From a virus, in the IMG/VR virus record IMGVR_UViG_3300030503_000156, positions 1 through 43,201 of that record: a stretch of DNA of 43,201 nucleotides. The stretch is one strand, 5' to 3'. The stretch's first letter is position 1. Each line of letters starts with the position of its first letter. Shown here piece by piece: positions 42,824-43,201 of this stretch. The position numbers were made by a program, and so were the translations under genes. The notes beneath the pieces are model-generated. The model made no database searches, had not been told where the DNA came from, and saw nothing but the letters and a program-made list of their open reading frames with translations.

Positions 42824-43201
42824 ATGAATAAAATGACTGAAGCGGCGAGACTGGCGTGGCAGGAGGCTTATTTCGCGAGAATTAATTGGAAACATCACCT
42901 GCTGGATATTGCGAAAATGGCTCTGGCAGACTTCGAGCGCGATTTGGACAGGGATCATCAAGATAAGCCTCGCTCAACAATCATCAGTGAGGAGGTTGCA
43001 AAAGGCTTGCATGACGACGCGAAGAAGGTGATATGGGGTGACTCAATTTGCGTTAGCTTTGGCGCGAGACCAGTGGCAGGAATACCGGTGGTTTCTGTCA
43101 AAAGACAATCCACAATAATGTCAGAGGATTGCGCCTCATTGGTCATTTCGCAATTTATCTCGGGGTCTGTCTTTGCGATGATTTATCCGCCCTGTTCGGA
43201 A
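42824..43201 (+). CDS. hypothetical protein, 3' end beyond the window
   Basis: Open from the ATG at 42824 to the window edge, at least 126 residues. MNKMTEAARLAWQEAYFAR is a helical start; RPVAGIPVVSVKRQ is strand-rich; SLVISQFISGSVFAMIYPP is hydrophobic. No ribosome binding site is clear. Unrecognised. Confidence 0.6.
   Translation, partial: MNKMTEAARLAWQEAYFARINWKHHLLDIAKMALADFERDLDRDHQDKPRSTIISEEVAKGLHDDAKKVIWGDSICVSFGARPVAGIPVVSVKRQSTIMSEDCASLVISQFISGSVFAMIYPPCSE

Overview
This window reads as part of a large tailed-phage genome or phage-plasmid. There are no rRNAs, no chromosomal housekeeping genes and no insertion sequences. Gene density is very high: most genes are short, on the plus strand, and joined by ATGA, TAATG or TGATG stop/start overlaps with GGAG-type ribosome binding sites. 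DNA is moderately GC-rich (estimated by eye at mid-50s percent), except for an AT-rich gene near 36 kb. The host is probably a proteobacterium, perhaps a beta-proteobacterium; this rests only on codon style, the lipoproteins and a pilin-like domain. No capsid, tail, terminase, DNA polymerase or helicase gene is visible, so the window is only part of the element.

Region 1 (1-11 kb) is a T4-style recombination and repair module: a UvsY-like mediator, a gp32-like zinc ssDNA-binding protein, a 5'-3' flap exonuclease, a UvsX/RecA recombinase, an SbcD/gp47 and SbcC/gp46 pair, and a RuvC-like resolvase. Unrecognised genes and a SleB-type cell-wall hydrolase lie among them. Region 2 (11-18 kb) makes or repairs DNA precursors: an adenosylcobalamin-dependent ribonucleotide reductase, ThyX, a MazG-like pyrophosphohydrolase, a P-loop kinase-like protein and an AlkB-like dioxygenase. 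Region 3 (18-33 kb) is a long run of small accessory genes, including an Nmad5-like protein, a DnaQ-like exonuclease, two lipoproteins, zinc-ribbon proteins and a tiny LSm-like gene with its own promoter and terminators.

Region 4 (33.3-42.5 kb) looks plasmid-like. It has four 12-bp direct repeats beside an AT-rich stretch (candidate iteron origin), several hairpin-rich or repeat-rich intergenic blocks, an AT-rich orphan gene, a lipoprotein with a pilin-like C-terminus, a minus-strand operon pairing a possible lysozyme-like protein with a membrane protein, a degenerate tRNA-like gene, and a ParA plus ribbon-helix-helix (ParG-like) partition cassette. A minus-strand cluster of three small genes and a 3'-truncated plus-strand gene end the window.

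The most striking signal crosses all regions: an 18-bp imperfect palindrome, ideal form TAAGTCACNNGTGACTTA, occurs at 17 intergenic places, often running into a TATAAT-like -10. This resembles a dispersed operator regulon of the phage P1 C1 or mycobacteriophage L5 stoperator kind. Together with the iteron-like origin and partition genes it supports a phage-plasmid lifestyle with genome-wide repression, although the repressor was not identified.
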